From an uncultured Asticcacaulis sp. (lineage in GTDB: Bacteria; Pseudomonadota; Alphaproteobacteria; Caulobacterales; Caulobacteraceae): DNA of 64,000 nucleotides. Below are positions 1 to 10,885 of the stretch, one piece after another. Positions within the stretch are counted from its first letter, which is position 1; each line of letters opens with the position of its first letter. The notes under the pieces are model-generated. The model was not told where the DNA came from and searched no databases. It saw nothing but the letters and a program-made list of their open reading frames with translations. The stretch lies in the NCBI GenBank assembly GCA_936940865.1, contig CAKZJB010000052.1:49285-113284 (forward strand), read 5' to 3'. A program made the position numbers and the translations under genes.

Positions 1-1
1 C

Positions 2-181
2 CTGGCCGTCGAAACCTCGGGCAATGTCGCCCAGGACTCGGCCTGGAGCATCATCGTGGCCCAGAACCTGACGCTGAAACAGAACCCGAACCTGGTGATC
101 AATACGGGCTATGTCGGCTCGGGCGTGCCCGTGCCGGACGGCGTCGGGCCCAACCGCAGCCAACCGGTCCTCGCGCAGTAG
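2..181 (+). CDS. C-terminal fragment of a secreted, possibly TadG-like protein (5' truncated by window edge)
   Basis: An open frame enters the window at base 2 and ends with TAG at 179-181, giving the last 59 residues of a protein. The segment is rich in beta-forming and small residues (for example SIIVAQNLTL, then LVINTGY and VPVPDGVGP), a style I associate with the C-terminal beta region of TadE/TadG-type or other secreted repeat proteins. A separate TadG-like VWA protein lies at 12.7-14.1 kb, which makes this assignment plausible but does not prove it. No domain can be established from so short a piece. The coding call is firm because of its frame and codon style; the function is a guess. 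Confidence 0.45.
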   Translation: MAVETSGNVAQDSAWSIIVAQNLTLKQNPNLVINTGYVGSGVPVPDGVGPNRSQPVLAQ

Positions 182-204
182 GCCTGCGTCCCGGGGCGGC
201 TGGA

Positions 205-855
205 TCAGCGATCGCCGCTTCCCCTTTCCGGCAGCCATTTCGAGCAGGCGGCTATCCGGCTTTCGAGGTTTTGCAGCGCGGCCGGGCCGTATCGCCGGTC
301 GATGTCGCGCAGCCGTTGGGCCGCGCATTCGAATTCGGCGTGCACTTCGTCGTCCGTTGCCGCGGCCCCCTTGCAGAACCACTCGACCTTATGCGGTTCG
401 AATATCCTGAACAGCGGGCCATTTCCCGGATCGAACAATTCGCCGCCCCGGCCCCTGGTAATCCACGCGGAAGACAAGCCGGAATTGTGTTCGACAAGCT
501 CCCCGCCGCCGGAATGGCTCGCCGGCAGGGCCGCCTTGCTCCGTTTCATGTGCGGGTTTGACAAAAACGGACAGTTCAGAAGCGCGACCCGCGCGCATTC
601 GGGATGGGCGGGGGGCTCGCCCGTGCAGCGGTTTATCATGCTTACGGGGCCGACGATCCAGGCGCGGAAGGCAAAAAGCTGCTTTCCGCAAATCCAGCAG
701 AGATCGCGGTTCCATCCTTCGATCAGTCTGCGGCCATCGACGACCCTGAAATCGGGCTTCCCGGAAAACCAGTCGACGAACCATGGTACAGGTATGCCGC
801 GTTCGTCTGTTGGCAGCGCTCGCATCCCCGCAGGGAGCGGATCGAACCGATTCAT
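205..855 (-). CDS. Conserved hypothetical protein with CxxC and His/Cys motifs
   Basis: A 216-residue soluble protein. I chose the ATG at 855 because AGGA lies 7 bases upstream; a longer reading would need a TTG at 891. The N-terminal half carries a CWICG motif near residue 58, then NRCTGEPPAHPECA and CPFL, an arrangement of Cys and His that could bind one metal ion. From memory, similar proteins (a RGIPVPWFV-type start, CW.CG, NR.SxEPPxHxECA, CPFLxxP) occur in phages and scattered proteobacterial and actinobacterial genomes without assigned function. It has no signal peptide or membrane segment. It is convergent with the fragment at 2-181 and lies downstream of the big kinase on the same strand, 83 bases apart. 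The function is unknown. Confidence 0.7.
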   Translation of the reverse strand: MNRFDPLPAGMRALPTDERGIPVPWFVDWFSGKPDFRVVDGRRLIEGWNRDLCWICGKQLFAFRAWIVGPVSMINRCTGEPPAHPECARVALLNCPFLSNPHMKRSKAALPASHSGGGELVEHNSGLSSAWITRGRGGELFDPGNGPLFRIFEPHKVEWFCKGAAATDDEVHAEFECAAQRLRDIDRRYGPAALQNLESRIAACSKWLPERGSGDR

Positions 856-938
856 GGTCATGTCCTGGAAAACACGGATAAGCTGCGCCAATCGATAGCG
901 AAGTCAATATCCGGATATCTGTTTTTTGGGGGCGGATA

Positions 939-3900
939 TCAGGCCGCGGCCTGAACCATGTCCGACAGGTCGGACGCCGGGACCGGGCGGCCGAACAGAT
1001 AGCCCTGCAGGGCGTGGACGCCGGCTGCCTTGAGGTGTTTGTGCTGGCTTTGGGTTTCGATGCCTTCGGCCACGACCTGCATGCCGAAGGCGCGGCCCAG
1101 ACCCGTGACCGCCTGGATAATCGCCAGGGCTTCCAGGGCCGGCTTGGGCTGGCCGTCCAGCGCCGTAACGAAGACCTTGTCGATCTTGACCTTGTCGAAG
1201 GCGAAGCGATGCAAGGCGGTAAGACTGGAATAGCCGGCGCCGAAGTCGTCCAGCGCCAGCTTGACGCCCATGGCATGAATGTCGTCGAACACCTGCGACA
1301 CCCGTTCCGGGTCGTTCATGAAAGCGGTTTCGGTCATCTCAAGCACCAGCCGGCCGGGCGGATAGCCGGTCGACGACAGCAGGCGCCGCAGGTCCGACAC
1401 GAAATTCGGATCTTCGAGCTCGATCGGCGAAACATTGACCGCCACGGGAATGGTCCAGTCGCGGGTTTCCGACAGCACGGTCCGGCGGACGAAGGCGCCG
1501 AGCTTTCCGATCAGGCCGTTGCGCTCGGCCAGCGGCACGAAGATGTCCGGGCCGACCGGGGGACGGCCGTCGCGGCGCCAGCGGACCAGGGCTTCGGCGG
1601 AAATGATCTGTTGGCCCGTGCGGTCGAAAATGGGCTGATAGACCATTTCGAAGGCGCCTGCATCGAGATCGGCGTCGAGTTCCGCCGCCAGGTCGTTTAC
1701 CCGGGCAGGCTTCGCCGCCGCCGCGCCCGCGCCGGGCAGGGCCGCAAGCGTGCTTTGCAGAACGGCGTGAAGGCCGGCCAGGTCCGAGGCGGTGATCCTG
1801 CCGCCCGCATCACGGATCGTATGTTCGATGGCCGCCGAGGCCTCGGCCACCGCCCTGGCGCCGAGATTGAGGCTCATCGATTTGAGGGCGTGGGCCGCGC
1901 GCGCCACGGCATCGCTGTCACCGGCCCCGTGCGCCGCCACCATGTTCGCCAGCGTTTCGGGGGCATGGCGGTGATAGAGGTCGATCACGCGGTCGAGGAA
2001 GGCGTCGGCGCGCGCGAACAGGGGACCGGTGATGTCGGCGTCGAAGAGCGCGCTTTCGACAGGCGCGGCCGTCGCCGCGGCCGGCGCCTCGACAGCCGGA
2101 GCGACGGGCGCCTGCGCCAGTCCCCCCGGCAGCCATGCTTTGAGGATCCGGCCGAGGTCGGCCAGGGTAAAGGGCTTGTGCAGGACATCGTCCATGCCGG
2201 CGTCGCGCCAGGCGTCCGCCGCCGAGCCCACCACGTGCGCGGTCAGGGCGACGACAGGCAGACGCAATGCGCCGGCTTCCGTCTGGCGCAGGCGGCGGGT
2301 CGCTTCGTAGCCGTCCATAACCGGCATGGAGCCGTCCATCAGCACAAGGTCGAACGGCCGGCTGGCGATGACGGTCAGCGCGGCCCGGCCGTCATTGGCT
2401 GTTTCGCCGCGGATGCCGAAACGCAGCAGGGCTTCCAGGGCCACTTCGCGGTTGACTTCGCTGTCGTCGACCACCAGCACCCTGGCCTCGGGATAGGCTG
2501 CATCGATGGCGTCGCGTGTCGTTTCGCTGTCGCGGATGGCGAAGCCCGTGCCGTCGCGCATGGCAAGGATCAGGGCGTCGACGTCGCGGTGGCGCAGGGG
2601 GCGGGGCAGGGCGCAGGCTGCACGGCCAGCCGTCACCATGGCATCGCCTTCGCCGTCCTCCGGCTCGACCGCCAGCACGAGGGCCGAAGGAGGCACGCCC
2701 TGGCGGTGGGCCGCGTCGGCGATGACAAGGTCGGCGTCGCCATCGACGACGTCGATTCCGGCGGCGGCCAGCCGTCCGGCGACGGCTCGGCGTTCCAGAA
2801 CCGCATCCATCCGTACCGAGGCGGTGCCACGGCCCGCCCACGGCGGCGCGGCCGATGCCGCGCCGGCAAAAACGGGCAGGCGAACGTGGAACTGCGTGCC
2901 CCGGCCCGGTTCGCTGGTGACGGCGATGGCGCCGCCCATGGCTTCGGCCAGGCGCCTGGCGATCGACAGGCCAAGCCCCGTGCCGCCGAACCGGCGGGTC
3001 GTCGTCCGGTCCTCCTGCTCGAAGGCGCTGAATATCGATTTCAGCTTCGATTTCGCGATGCCGATGCCGGTATCCTCGATCACCAGCCGCCAGTAGCCGG
3101 GCTTGCTGTCGGCGGAAACATGGACGCAGACATAGCCGGTCTCGGTGAACTTCAGCGCGTTCGACACCAGGTTCGATACGACCTGACCCAGGCGCACCGG
3201 GTCGGCCGGCACGATGCGCGGGGCATCGGGATCGGCGAGCGCGATCAGTTCCAGGCCCTTTTCGCGCGCCTTGGCCTTGAACAGGGCCAGGGTGTCGTCG
3301 ACCAGGTCGAGGATGTCGACCTCGCAGGTTTCGACCTCCAGCTTGCCGGCCTCGATCTTGGAAAAGTCGAGAACGTCATTGATCACGGCCAGCAGGTTGC
3401 GGCCCGAGCGCGCGATCGTCGCCGCATGGCGCCGGGCCCTGGCGGGCAGGCTCTCGGCGGCCAGCAGTTCGGCCATGACCATGACGCCGTTCATCGGTGT
3501 GCGGATTTCGTGGCTCATCGTCGCCAGGAAATCGGACTTGGCGCGATTGGCGGCCTGGGCTTCGTCACGCGCCGCCAGATAGTCGCGCGTGCGGGCGGCG
3601 ACCTCGGCTTCCAGCCCTTTCAGGTGGGCGTCGATCTTGCGGTCGCGCTCGGCAATGGCGTCGAGCATGGCGTTGAAGCCGGTGACCAGCGTCCCGACCT
3701 CGTCCCGCGACCGGGTCGCGACGCGGCGGGAAAAGTCGCCCCCGGCGGCGATGGCTTCGACGGAACGGGTCAGGTCGGCCAATGGCGCCGTCATGCTGTA
3801 TTGCATGCGCCGCGCCAACCACAGGGCGAAAGCCAGGGCTCCGCCGGCCAGCAAAAAGATGCCCGACACGGCCTGGACCAGGACAAGGCCGAAGCCTTGC

Positions 3901-4451
3901 GCGGTGTGGACGATGACGACCTGCCCCAGGCGGTGGGCGCCTATGCGAATCGGCGCCACCACCCGGATGGTGCGGGTCAGCACCAGATCGCGGATGCCGG
4001 CACGCGGCGCGTCGGTATAAAGTGTAAGGTCGTTGGCCAGCCGTGATCCGGCGCCTGTCTCGGCCAGCACCTGGCCCCGGGCGTCCTGGATACGGGCATA
4101 GGTGACGCCCGGCGTATGCGTTACGGCGCGCAGTACGGCGAAGGCCTGCGCCGCATTGTCGTTTTGGGCGGCTTCGACGGCATTGCCGGCCAGAAGGTTG
4201 GCGACCGTGCTCATCGACGCCCAGCGGGTTTCGGCCTGGCGCGAGGTTTCACGGACGATGAAGAGGGTGGCGACGGGAAGGGTGGACAACAGCACCGAGC
4301 CCAGCACCAGGCCGCTCAGACGGCGGCGGATGGAGGTTTTTGGCACCGCAGGCCGTTCTTCACGGTCATGGCGGTCATTTTGTACCTTTTTCGCCATGGA
4401 GACTCGCGGTTGGCGCGCATTGGACAGGGGCTCACCATTGCTAATAATCAC
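939..4451 (-). CDS. Multidomain sensor histidine kinase / phosphorelay protein with output EAL domain
   Basis: A 1170-residue inner-membrane protein. Order: TM1 about 45-67, periplasmic sensor of about 120 residues, TM2 about 188-213, HAMP to about 265, coiled coil, HisKA with His314 in MSHEIRTPMN, HATPase with NALKF, DTGIGI and GTGLGLS, a degenerate receiver-like stretch about 545-640, a true receiver with Asp706 in VLMDGSMP, an Hpt domain with His854 in HALKS, and an EAL domain from about 935 with EAL at 953-955, NVSP, EMTE, DDFGAGYSS, KIDK and EGIE all present. It can in principle relay phosphate His-Asp-His and couple it to c-di-GMP hydrolysis in one chain. The start is GTG at 4451, with AGGAAG 10 bases upstream; an internal ATG at 4397 has no such site. 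It is divergent from the receiver gene at 4547. Confidence 0.93.
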   Translation of the reverse strand: MIISNGEPLSNARQPRVSMAKKVQNDRHDREERPAVPKTSIRRRLSGLVLGSVLLSTLPVATLFIVRETSRQAETRWASMSTVANLLAGNAVEAAQNDNAAQAFAVLRAVTHTPGVTYARIQDARGQVLAETGAGSRLANDLTLYTDAPRAGIRDLVLTRTIRVVAPIRIGAHRLGQVVIVHTAQGFGLVLVQAVSGIFLLAGGALAFALWLARRMQYSMTAPLADLTRSVEAIAAGGDFSRRVATRSRDEVGTLVTGFNAMLDAIAERDRKIDAHLKGLEAEVAARTRDYLAARDEAQAANRAKSDFLATMSHEIRTPMNGVMVMAELLAAESLPARARRHAATIARSGRNLLAVINDVLDFSKIEAGKLEVETCEVDILDLVDDTLALFKAKAREKGLELIALADPDAPRIVPADPVRLGQVVSNLVSNALKFTETGYVCVHVSADSKPGYWRLVIEDTGIGIAKSKLKSIFSAFEQEDRTTTRRFGGTGLGLSIARRLAEAMGGAIAVTSEPGRGTQFHVRLPVFAGAASAAPPWAGRGTASVRMDAVLERRAVAGRLAAAGIDVVDGDADLVIADAAHRQGVPPSALVLAVEPEDGEGDAMVTAGRAACALPRPLRHRDVDALILAMRDGTGFAIRDSETTRDAIDAAYPEARVLVVDDSEVNREVALEALLRFGIRGETANDGRAALTVIASRPFDLVLMDGSMPVMDGYEATRRLRQTEAGALRLPVVALTAHVVGSAADAWRDAGMDDVLHKPFTLADLGRILKAWLPGGLAQAPVAPAVEAPAAATAAPVESALFDADITGPLFARADAFLDRVIDLYHRHAPETLANMVAAHGAGDSDAVARAAHALKSMSLNLGARAVAEASAAIEHTIRDAGGRITASDLAGLHAVLQSTLAALPGAGAAAAKPARVNDLAAELDADLDAGAFEMVYQPIFDRTGQQIISAEALVRWRRDGRPPVGPDIFVPLAERNGLIGKLGAFVRRTVLSETRDWTIPVAVNVSPIELEDPNFVSDLRRLLSSTGYPPGRLVLEMTETAFMNDPERVSQVFDDIHAMGVKLALDDFGAGYSSLTALHRFAFDKVKIDKVFVTALDGQPKPALEALAIIQAVTGLGRAFGMQVVAEGIETQSQHKHLKAAGVHALQGYLFGRPVPASDLSDMVQAAA

Positions 4452-4502
4452 ATGTTAAAAACTTCCTGCTAAACCGTTCGATGGGGCGAAAACGAGAAAG
4501 TC

Positions 4503-4519
4503 CGGAGGATGATCCTCCG
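4503..4519. promoter_or_regulatory. Perfect 8-1-8 palindrome in the divergent promoter region
   Basis: CGGAGGAT-G-ATCCTCCG is a perfect inverted repeat with a one-base centre, lying between the divergent kinase (GTG at 4451) and receiver gene (ATG at 4547). Its geometry suits a dimeric regulator rather than an RNA hairpin. If translation of the receiver began at 4481 instead, the site would be inside the coding sequence. No regulator is assigned. Confidence 0.4.
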
Positions 4520-4546
4520 CCGCGTACAGGGAGCTGTTCGGACACC

Positions 4547-5158
4547 ATGCCGAAGGACCATTTCGTCCATTTCGAAAACGCCCGTTTGCTGGTGGTGGAC
4601 GACGACCCGATCCTGCGTGAGTTCGCGGCCGCCAACCTGGCGACGCCCAAGGTCGAGGTCGAGGTCGCCGGCGACGGCGATGAAGCCTGGCACCGCCTGT
4701 CCAGGGGGGACTTCGATATCGCGCTGATCGACCTGGAAATGCCGGTCATGGACGGTTTCGAACTGATCGGCCTGATCCGCGCCGACGAACGGCTGAAGCA
4801 CCTGCCGCTGGTCATCGCCACCGGCCGCGAGGACATGGACGCCGTCGACCGCGCCTATGCGGCCGGCGCCACCTCTTTCGTCGTCAAGCCGCTCAACTGG
4901 CGCCTCGTGTCGCATCAGCTGTCCTACGTGCTCCGCGCCAGTCGCGACGAGGCGTTTACGCGCAAGACGCTGCATGCGCTGCGCCGCAGGGTCGCGGCCC
5001 AGGACGAAATTCTGTCGACGGCCGAGGCGCGGCTCCAGCGCCTGGCGGCGTTGCCGGTAGCCGCGGGTCAGCCGTCCGGGGGCGACGATGGACACTTGCG
5101 CGCCGACATCGAGCGCCTGTGCAACGACCTGGCCCGGGCCCGCAGGCTGATCGGCTGA
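4547..5158 (+). CDS. Response regulator, receiver domain with C-terminal helical tail
   Basis: A 203-residue cytoplasmic protein from the ATG at 4547 (GGGAG 13 bases upstream); an upstream in-frame ATG at 4481 would add 22 residues but has no ribosome site. The receiver fold spans about residues 12-125: acidic pocket VVDDD at 16-20, phosphoacceptor Asp62 in LIDLEMPVMDG, and the conserved Lys in VVKPL. The remaining 75 residues have no DNA-binding or enzymatic motif and look like a helical segment (ALRRRVAAQDEIL... to the end). It is divergent from the hybrid kinase at 939-4451 and shares its control region, so it is a likely partner or competitor in that relay; this is inference. Confidence 0.88.
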   Translation: MPKDHFVHFENARLLVVDDDPILREFAAANLATPKVEVEVAGDGDEAWHRLSRGDFDIALIDLEMPVMDGFELIGLIRADERLKHLPLVIATGREDMDAVDRAYAAGATSFVVKPLNWRLVSHQLSYVLRASRDEAFTRKTLHALRRRVAAQDEILSTAEARLQRLAALPVAAGQPSGGDDGHLRADIERLCNDLARARRLIG

Positions 5159-5308
5159 CGTTCCACAAACGGACAATCGCCGCCTTTCAAGCGAATGTGT
5201 CGCCCGCAGTGTCATGCCCGCAGCGAAATCGCTTTATTTTCGTCGAAATGGGTTCATAATACCGTTACAAGAAAAAGACCGGCCCAGCGCCGGAGCAGGG
5301 ATAGTAAC

Positions 5309-5506
5309 GTGTACAGTTTTCAGCGCGTGCGGGCGTTGGTTTTCTCCGCGACACTTATCCTGGCGGGCCTCGTGCTCTATGTGCCGATTGCGCTCGTCAT
5401 GGCCGTGGGCATGGGCTTATCGAAGCCGCGCCCGGCGTCTACACCGGTGGACTTTGAGCCGGCAGCAAAACCCGTGAAGGTGGTGAAGCGAACGCGGGTG
5501 GTTTAG
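5309..5506 (+). CDS. Small single-pass membrane protein
   Basis: A 65-residue protein beginning at GTG 5309 (MYSFQRVRAL), with a purine-rich GGAGCAGGGA upstream. A hydrophobic helix spans about residues 9-35 (LVFSATLILAGLVLY...), followed by a Pro/Lys-rich tail ending KVVKRTRVV. A longer in-frame reading from about 5195 exists, but it adds a Cys/Arg-rich segment of poor coding quality. It lies between the receiver gene and another small membrane protein. I do not recognise a family. The gene is real with moderate probability. Confidence 0.5.
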   Translation: MYSFQRVRALVFSATLILAGLVLYVPIALVMAVGMGLSKPRPASTPVDFEPAAKPVKVVKRTRVV

Positions 5507-5564
5507 CCACTTATTCACACCTTTTACCATATCTTGCGGCAGAGCCTCAGAAAGAGGGAGCGCC

Positions 5565-5927
5565 ATGACTGCGTTTGCCAGAAGTTTTGCTTGTATACTG
5601 GGGGTGACGGCCATAGCCGCCGCCTGTTCCACCTCCTATCTCGATCAGGCTTCGGCCCTGGTCACCATGGTCCGTATCTATGCCTATGCCGCCGGCGGCC
5701 TGGGCGGACTGCTCATCATCCTCTCCCTGCCGCGCATGGCGGTGCCGCATCCGGTGCCGGCGGCGGCCGAAAGCTTCGTGCCCCGGCCGCGTGTTGCTCT
5801 GGCCGTTCGTTCCGTCGTGCCGGTCGTGCCCCTGAAGCCCAGGGAAAACCCGGCGCCCGCCGCGTCCGCCGACGATCCCGCCGCCCTGCGCGCCCGCGCC
5901 CGCCGCCTGTTCGTGACGGCCGCTTAG
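5565..5927 (+). CDS. Small membrane protein, hypothetical
   Basis: A 120-residue protein with a good ribosome site (GGGAG 4 bases before ATG). The N-terminus is hydrophobic (FARSFACILGVTAIAAACS) and a second hydrophobic helix lies about residues 40-56 (YAAGGLGGLLIILSLP), so it is a two-helix membrane protein or a cleaved protein with one anchor; AAACS resembles a weak lipobox. The C-terminal half is Pro/Ala/Arg-rich and probably disordered. It is 58 bases after the previous small membrane gene and in the same direction. No family is recognised. Confidence 0.6.
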   Translation: MTAFARSFACILGVTAIAAACSTSYLDQASALVTMVRIYAYAAGGLGGLLIILSLPRMAVPHPVPAAAESFVPRPRVALAVRSVVPVVPLKPRENPAPAASADDPAALRARARRLFVTAA

Positions 5928-6089
5928 TTTTATGACCAGCGGCGCAGAACAAACGCCGCATGGCTCGCGCAATTCCCCCGCCGGTTGCCGGAATACGTAT
6001 TCAAATTCCGGCCGTGCCCACATGATGATACAGCTCCCGCCAAGCACATAGACGCGTCCCGAAGGGCGCGCGCCACGGGGAGTTTCATC

Positions 6090-8126
<2,037 letters not shown>

Positions 8127-8248
8127 TCGGCGGAACAGGGTTAAGCTGTATCAAATCCGTCGAAACAGGCGTATTATGCCCGCCTGGAGCGCATCCTGAA
8201 ACGCCTGGGGCGGTTTCGGGATGCGGTCTGAACCCAGACGAGGCGATC

Positions 8249-8662
8249 ATGACCAGCCGGCGCAATGCGATTTCGGTGGAGATCCATCCCGAATCCCACT
8301 TCGTGCTCTTCAAGCTGCAAGGCGTCGTGTACGGCAAGGAAATGCTCGAGGCCACCGAGCGGGCCTATGCTTCGTTGACCGAGCCCTGGCGATACAATCG
8401 CCTGCTCGATATCCGCCAGTTCATCAACGTCCTGCAGTTCGAGGATTACGCCGCCCTGGCCGAGCAGTGGCCGAAGCTGGCAGGACGGGTGCAACGTCTC
8501 AAGGTCGCGATCGTGACGGACGACCCGGTGCGTATCGCCCGGGCCGACACCTATGGGCGCGTCCTGCCGAATATCGAAGCGCGGACCTTCGGCACCATGG
8601 AGGAGGCCGAAGCCTGGTTGGGCGAAGCGGTGCCGGCAAAGGTCAAGGCGTCGCACGGGTAG
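8249..8662 (+). CDS. SpoIIAA/STAS-like small cytosolic protein
   Basis: A 137-residue soluble protein; the ATG at 8249 has GAGG 5 bases upstream. The pattern (short beta strand HFVLFKLQGVV, helix KEMLEATERAYASL, then RLLDIRQFINVLQFED, a helix, VAIVTDDPVRIARADTYG, and a terminal helix with FGTMEEAEAWLGE) fits the SpoIIAA-like (STAS superfamily) fold found in many proteobacteria as stand-alone proteins. The FGTMEEAEAWL-type ending is typical of that group. It has no predicted membrane segment. It follows the amylase by 122 bases and may be independently transcribed. The exact role is unknown. Confidence 0.65.
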   Translation: MTSRRNAISVEIHPESHFVLFKLQGVVYGKEMLEATERAYASLTEPWRYNRLLDIRQFINVLQFEDYAALAEQWPKLAGRVQRLKVAIVTDDPVRIARADTYGRVLPNIEARTFGTMEEAEAWLGEAVPAKVKASHG

Positions 8663-9051
8663 GGACGGGGCCACCCGGCCGGCGGGGGTTTCATTTCACG
8701 CAACACGATGATGCCGGAAATGAAACCTGGTACCATTGAACCGCGCCGGCCGCGATTGCCCGGCGGCGGGCGGGAGCCGCCGAGACGGGCCGCGCGGCCG
8801 TTTTGAGCGAAAATCAAGTCATTGAATAAGTTGGGAATTTCGCGGCGTTGCATCGGCGGCCATGGCCCGCCGCCCGGTCGCCGGGATCGCGCCTTCAACT
8901 CCGGACGGCCGCCTGTCCGTAACGGTATCCAGTGCGTCCCCAGGGTTGAAGACCTCAAACGTGCGTAGATATATTAACCTTGCATTAGTCGCTTTTCGCA
9001 ACGTTATGTCGCGTTGGCCATACTCATGGTTGTCAGCGTCTCAGGGGTTGC
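8663..9051. other. Intergenic region with an 11-bp hairpin
   Basis: No convincing gene is seen in this 389-base gap. It contains a perfect 11-bp inverted repeat, GGTTTCATTTC (8687-8697) with GAAATGAAACC (8717-8727), loop of 19 bases, without a downstream T-run. It could end transcription of the 8249 gene or serve as a regulatory site. The last 150 bases become less GC-rich and presumably carry the promoter of the chemoreceptor. Confidence 0.4.
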
Positions 9052-10734
9052 GTGTTGAAAAATCTGTCTGTTCGGGTGCGTGTCATCGCTGCCCTGTCGA
9101 TCATCCTGGCCAGCGTGCTTGGCCTGGGCATGTTTTCGATCCTGCGGTTGGAGGCGGTTAACGCCACCGCGAACGCGGTGGCGACCAACTGGCTGCCCGC
9201 CGCCAACTATCTCGGGGACCTGTCGCAGGATTTCGAGCTCTACCGGTCGCGCCAGGGCCAGGTCTTGCTGCTGTCCGGCGACAAGCGTGAAGCGATGATC
9301 GCGAAGCTCGACAAGACCGGCCAGGATATCCGAAAGGATTACGAAAGCTATAGCGCCACGGCCAATTCGGCTGAGGAACGCGTCCTGGCCGACGGCATCA
9401 GGAGCAGCCTCGCCACCTATATGGAACAGGCCGCGCCCTACATGGAGAAGGTCGAGGCCAACGATGTCGCCGGCGCCACCGATGTCTATCTCGGCACGAT
9501 GCAGCCGCTGGTGGACAGCCTGCGCGCCGCCATCCACAAGGGCCGTGCGTATCAGGTCGTCCAGGGCAACAGGGTCGCCGCAGCCGGCATGAAACTGGGC
9601 CGGGACGCCATCGTCATGATTGTCGCCGCCGTCGTGGTGACCGGACTGATCTGTCTGGCCATCGGATTCCTGATGATCCGGACCGTGTCCGTGCCGATCC
9701 GGCGCATGGCCGACGTCATGCGCGTCCTGGCGAAGGGCGACACCTCGGTGACCATTCCGAACAGGGGCGAACGGTCTGAAATCGGCGAAATGTCGGCGGC
9801 CGTCGACGTCTTCCGCGAGGGCATGATCCGCAACATCGCGCTGGAGGCCGAGGCGGCGGAAGCGCGCGAAATGGCCGAGGCCGAGCGCAGGCAGACCATG
9901 CTGAGCCTGGCCGACCAGTTCGAGAACGCCGTCGGCGGCATTGTCGACATGGTGTCTTCGGCCGCAACGGAAATGCAGGCCACGGCCGCGCAACTGACGT
10001 CTTCGGCGCAGGAATCGGCATCGCAGGCAACCGCGGTGTCCGCCGCGGCGGAACAGGCCGGCACCAATGTCACCTCAGTGGCGGGGGCTGCCGAAGAACT
10101 GGGGGCATCAGTCGGCGAAATCGGCCGCCAGGTCGAAATATCGCTGGAAAAGACCCGTAACGCCGCCTCCGAAGCCGACACCACGGCCGCCGTCGTCCAT
10201 CAGCTGTCGGACGCCGCCAACCGCATCACCAGCATTGTCGACATGATTTCGGGCATTGCTTCGCAGACCAACCTCCTGGCGCTCAACGCCACCATCGAGT
10301 CGGCGCGCGCCGGCGATGCCGGCAAGGGCTTCGCGGTCGTCGCCGCCGAGGTCAAGGCCCTGGCCCAGCAGACGGCGAAGGCCACCACCGACATCAATAC
10401 GCAGATATCGGAAATCCAGGCGACCACGACCCGGGCCGTGGCGGCGATCCAGAGCATCACCGCCACCATCCGCTCGATCAACGAATCCTCGGCGACCATC
10501 GCGGCGGCGGTCGAGCAGCAGGGCAGCGCCACCCGGGAAATCGTCGTCGCGGTCAGCCAGGCTTCAGCCGGGACAACGGAGGTAACCACCAGCATCACCA
10601 GTGTGGCGCGCATGGCCGACGAAACCGGAGCCGGCGCATCGCAGGTCCTGAGTGCATCGTCCGAGCTTGCCTCCCAGGCGTCCAACCTGCGCACCCAGGT
10701 TCATGCCTTCCTCAGCCAGGTCCGCGCCGCCTGA
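9052..10734 (+). CDS. Methyl-accepting chemotaxis protein
   Basis: A 560-residue transmembrane chemoreceptor. The GTG start at 9052 has AGGGG 4 bases upstream. TM1 lies at about 10-32, a four-helix-bundle periplasmic domain about 35-183, TM2 about 185-209, HAMP about 209-262, then the long cytoplasmic signalling hairpin. The hairpin tip is canonical ([21 protein letters not shown]), so it can engage CheW/CheA. The protein ends FLSQVRAA without an NWETF-type pentapeptide, so it would rely on other receptors for CheR/CheB tethering. No che genes are in the window. It is followed 103 bases later by the leader ORF and kinase, which may share its transcript. Confidence 0.95.
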   Translation: MLKNLSVRVRVIAALSIILASVLGLGMFSILRLEAVNATANAVATNWLPAANYLGDLSQDFELYRSRQGQVLLLSGDKREAMIAKLDKTGQDIRKDYESYSATANSAEERVLADGIRSSLATYMEQAAPYMEKVEANDVAGATDVYLGTMQPLVDSLRAAIHKGRAYQVVQGNRVAAAGMKLGRDAIVMIVAAVVVTGLICLAIGFLMIRTVSVPIRRMADVMRVLAKGDTSVTIPNRGERSEIGEMSAAVDVFREGMIRNIALEAEAAEAREMAEAERRQTMLSLADQFENAVGGIVDMVSSAATEMQATAAQLTSSAQESASQATAVSAAAEQAGTNVTSVAGAAEELGASVGEIGRQVEISLEKTRNAASEADTTAAVVHQLSDAANRITSIVDMISGIASQTNLLALNATIESARAGDAGKGFAVVAAEVKALAQQTAKATTDINTQISEIQATTTRAVAAIQSITATIRSINESSATIAAAVEQQGSATREIVVAVSQASAGTTEVTTSITSVARMADETGAGASQVLSASSELASQASNLRTQVHAFLSQVRAA

Positions 10735-10837
10735 TCCCGCGACTCGGTTTACTATCCGGACGCAATCGGGTTTTGTGATAAGGTCTGAACCATTATTGCG
10801 TACGGAGCCTGGACCGCGGCCACACACAGGGAAGGCC

Positions 10838-10885
10838 ATGCTGAATACTCCTATGACTCTGCCGGCCGCGGAAGCGGCGGCATGA
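10838..10885 (+). CDS. 15-codon leader ORF translationally coupled to the kinase
   Basis: A short ORF, MLNTPMTLPAAEAAA, begins at ATG 10838 behind a strong site (AGGGAAGGCC directly upstream) and its TGA overlaps the ATG of the kinase gene as ATGA. The kinase start itself has only a weak site inside this ORF (GGAAGCGGCGGC). The arrangement fits translational coupling. It is too short for standard ORF calling, and whether the peptide has a role of its own is unknown. Confidence 0.45.
   Translation: MLNTPMTLPAAEAAA

Noticed and set aside
1014..4046. A 1010-codon open frame on the plus strand antisense to the large kinase
   Set aside because: It is an opposite-strand shadow of the kinase caused by high GC content; the predicted protein is Gln/Arg/Gly-rich with no domain.
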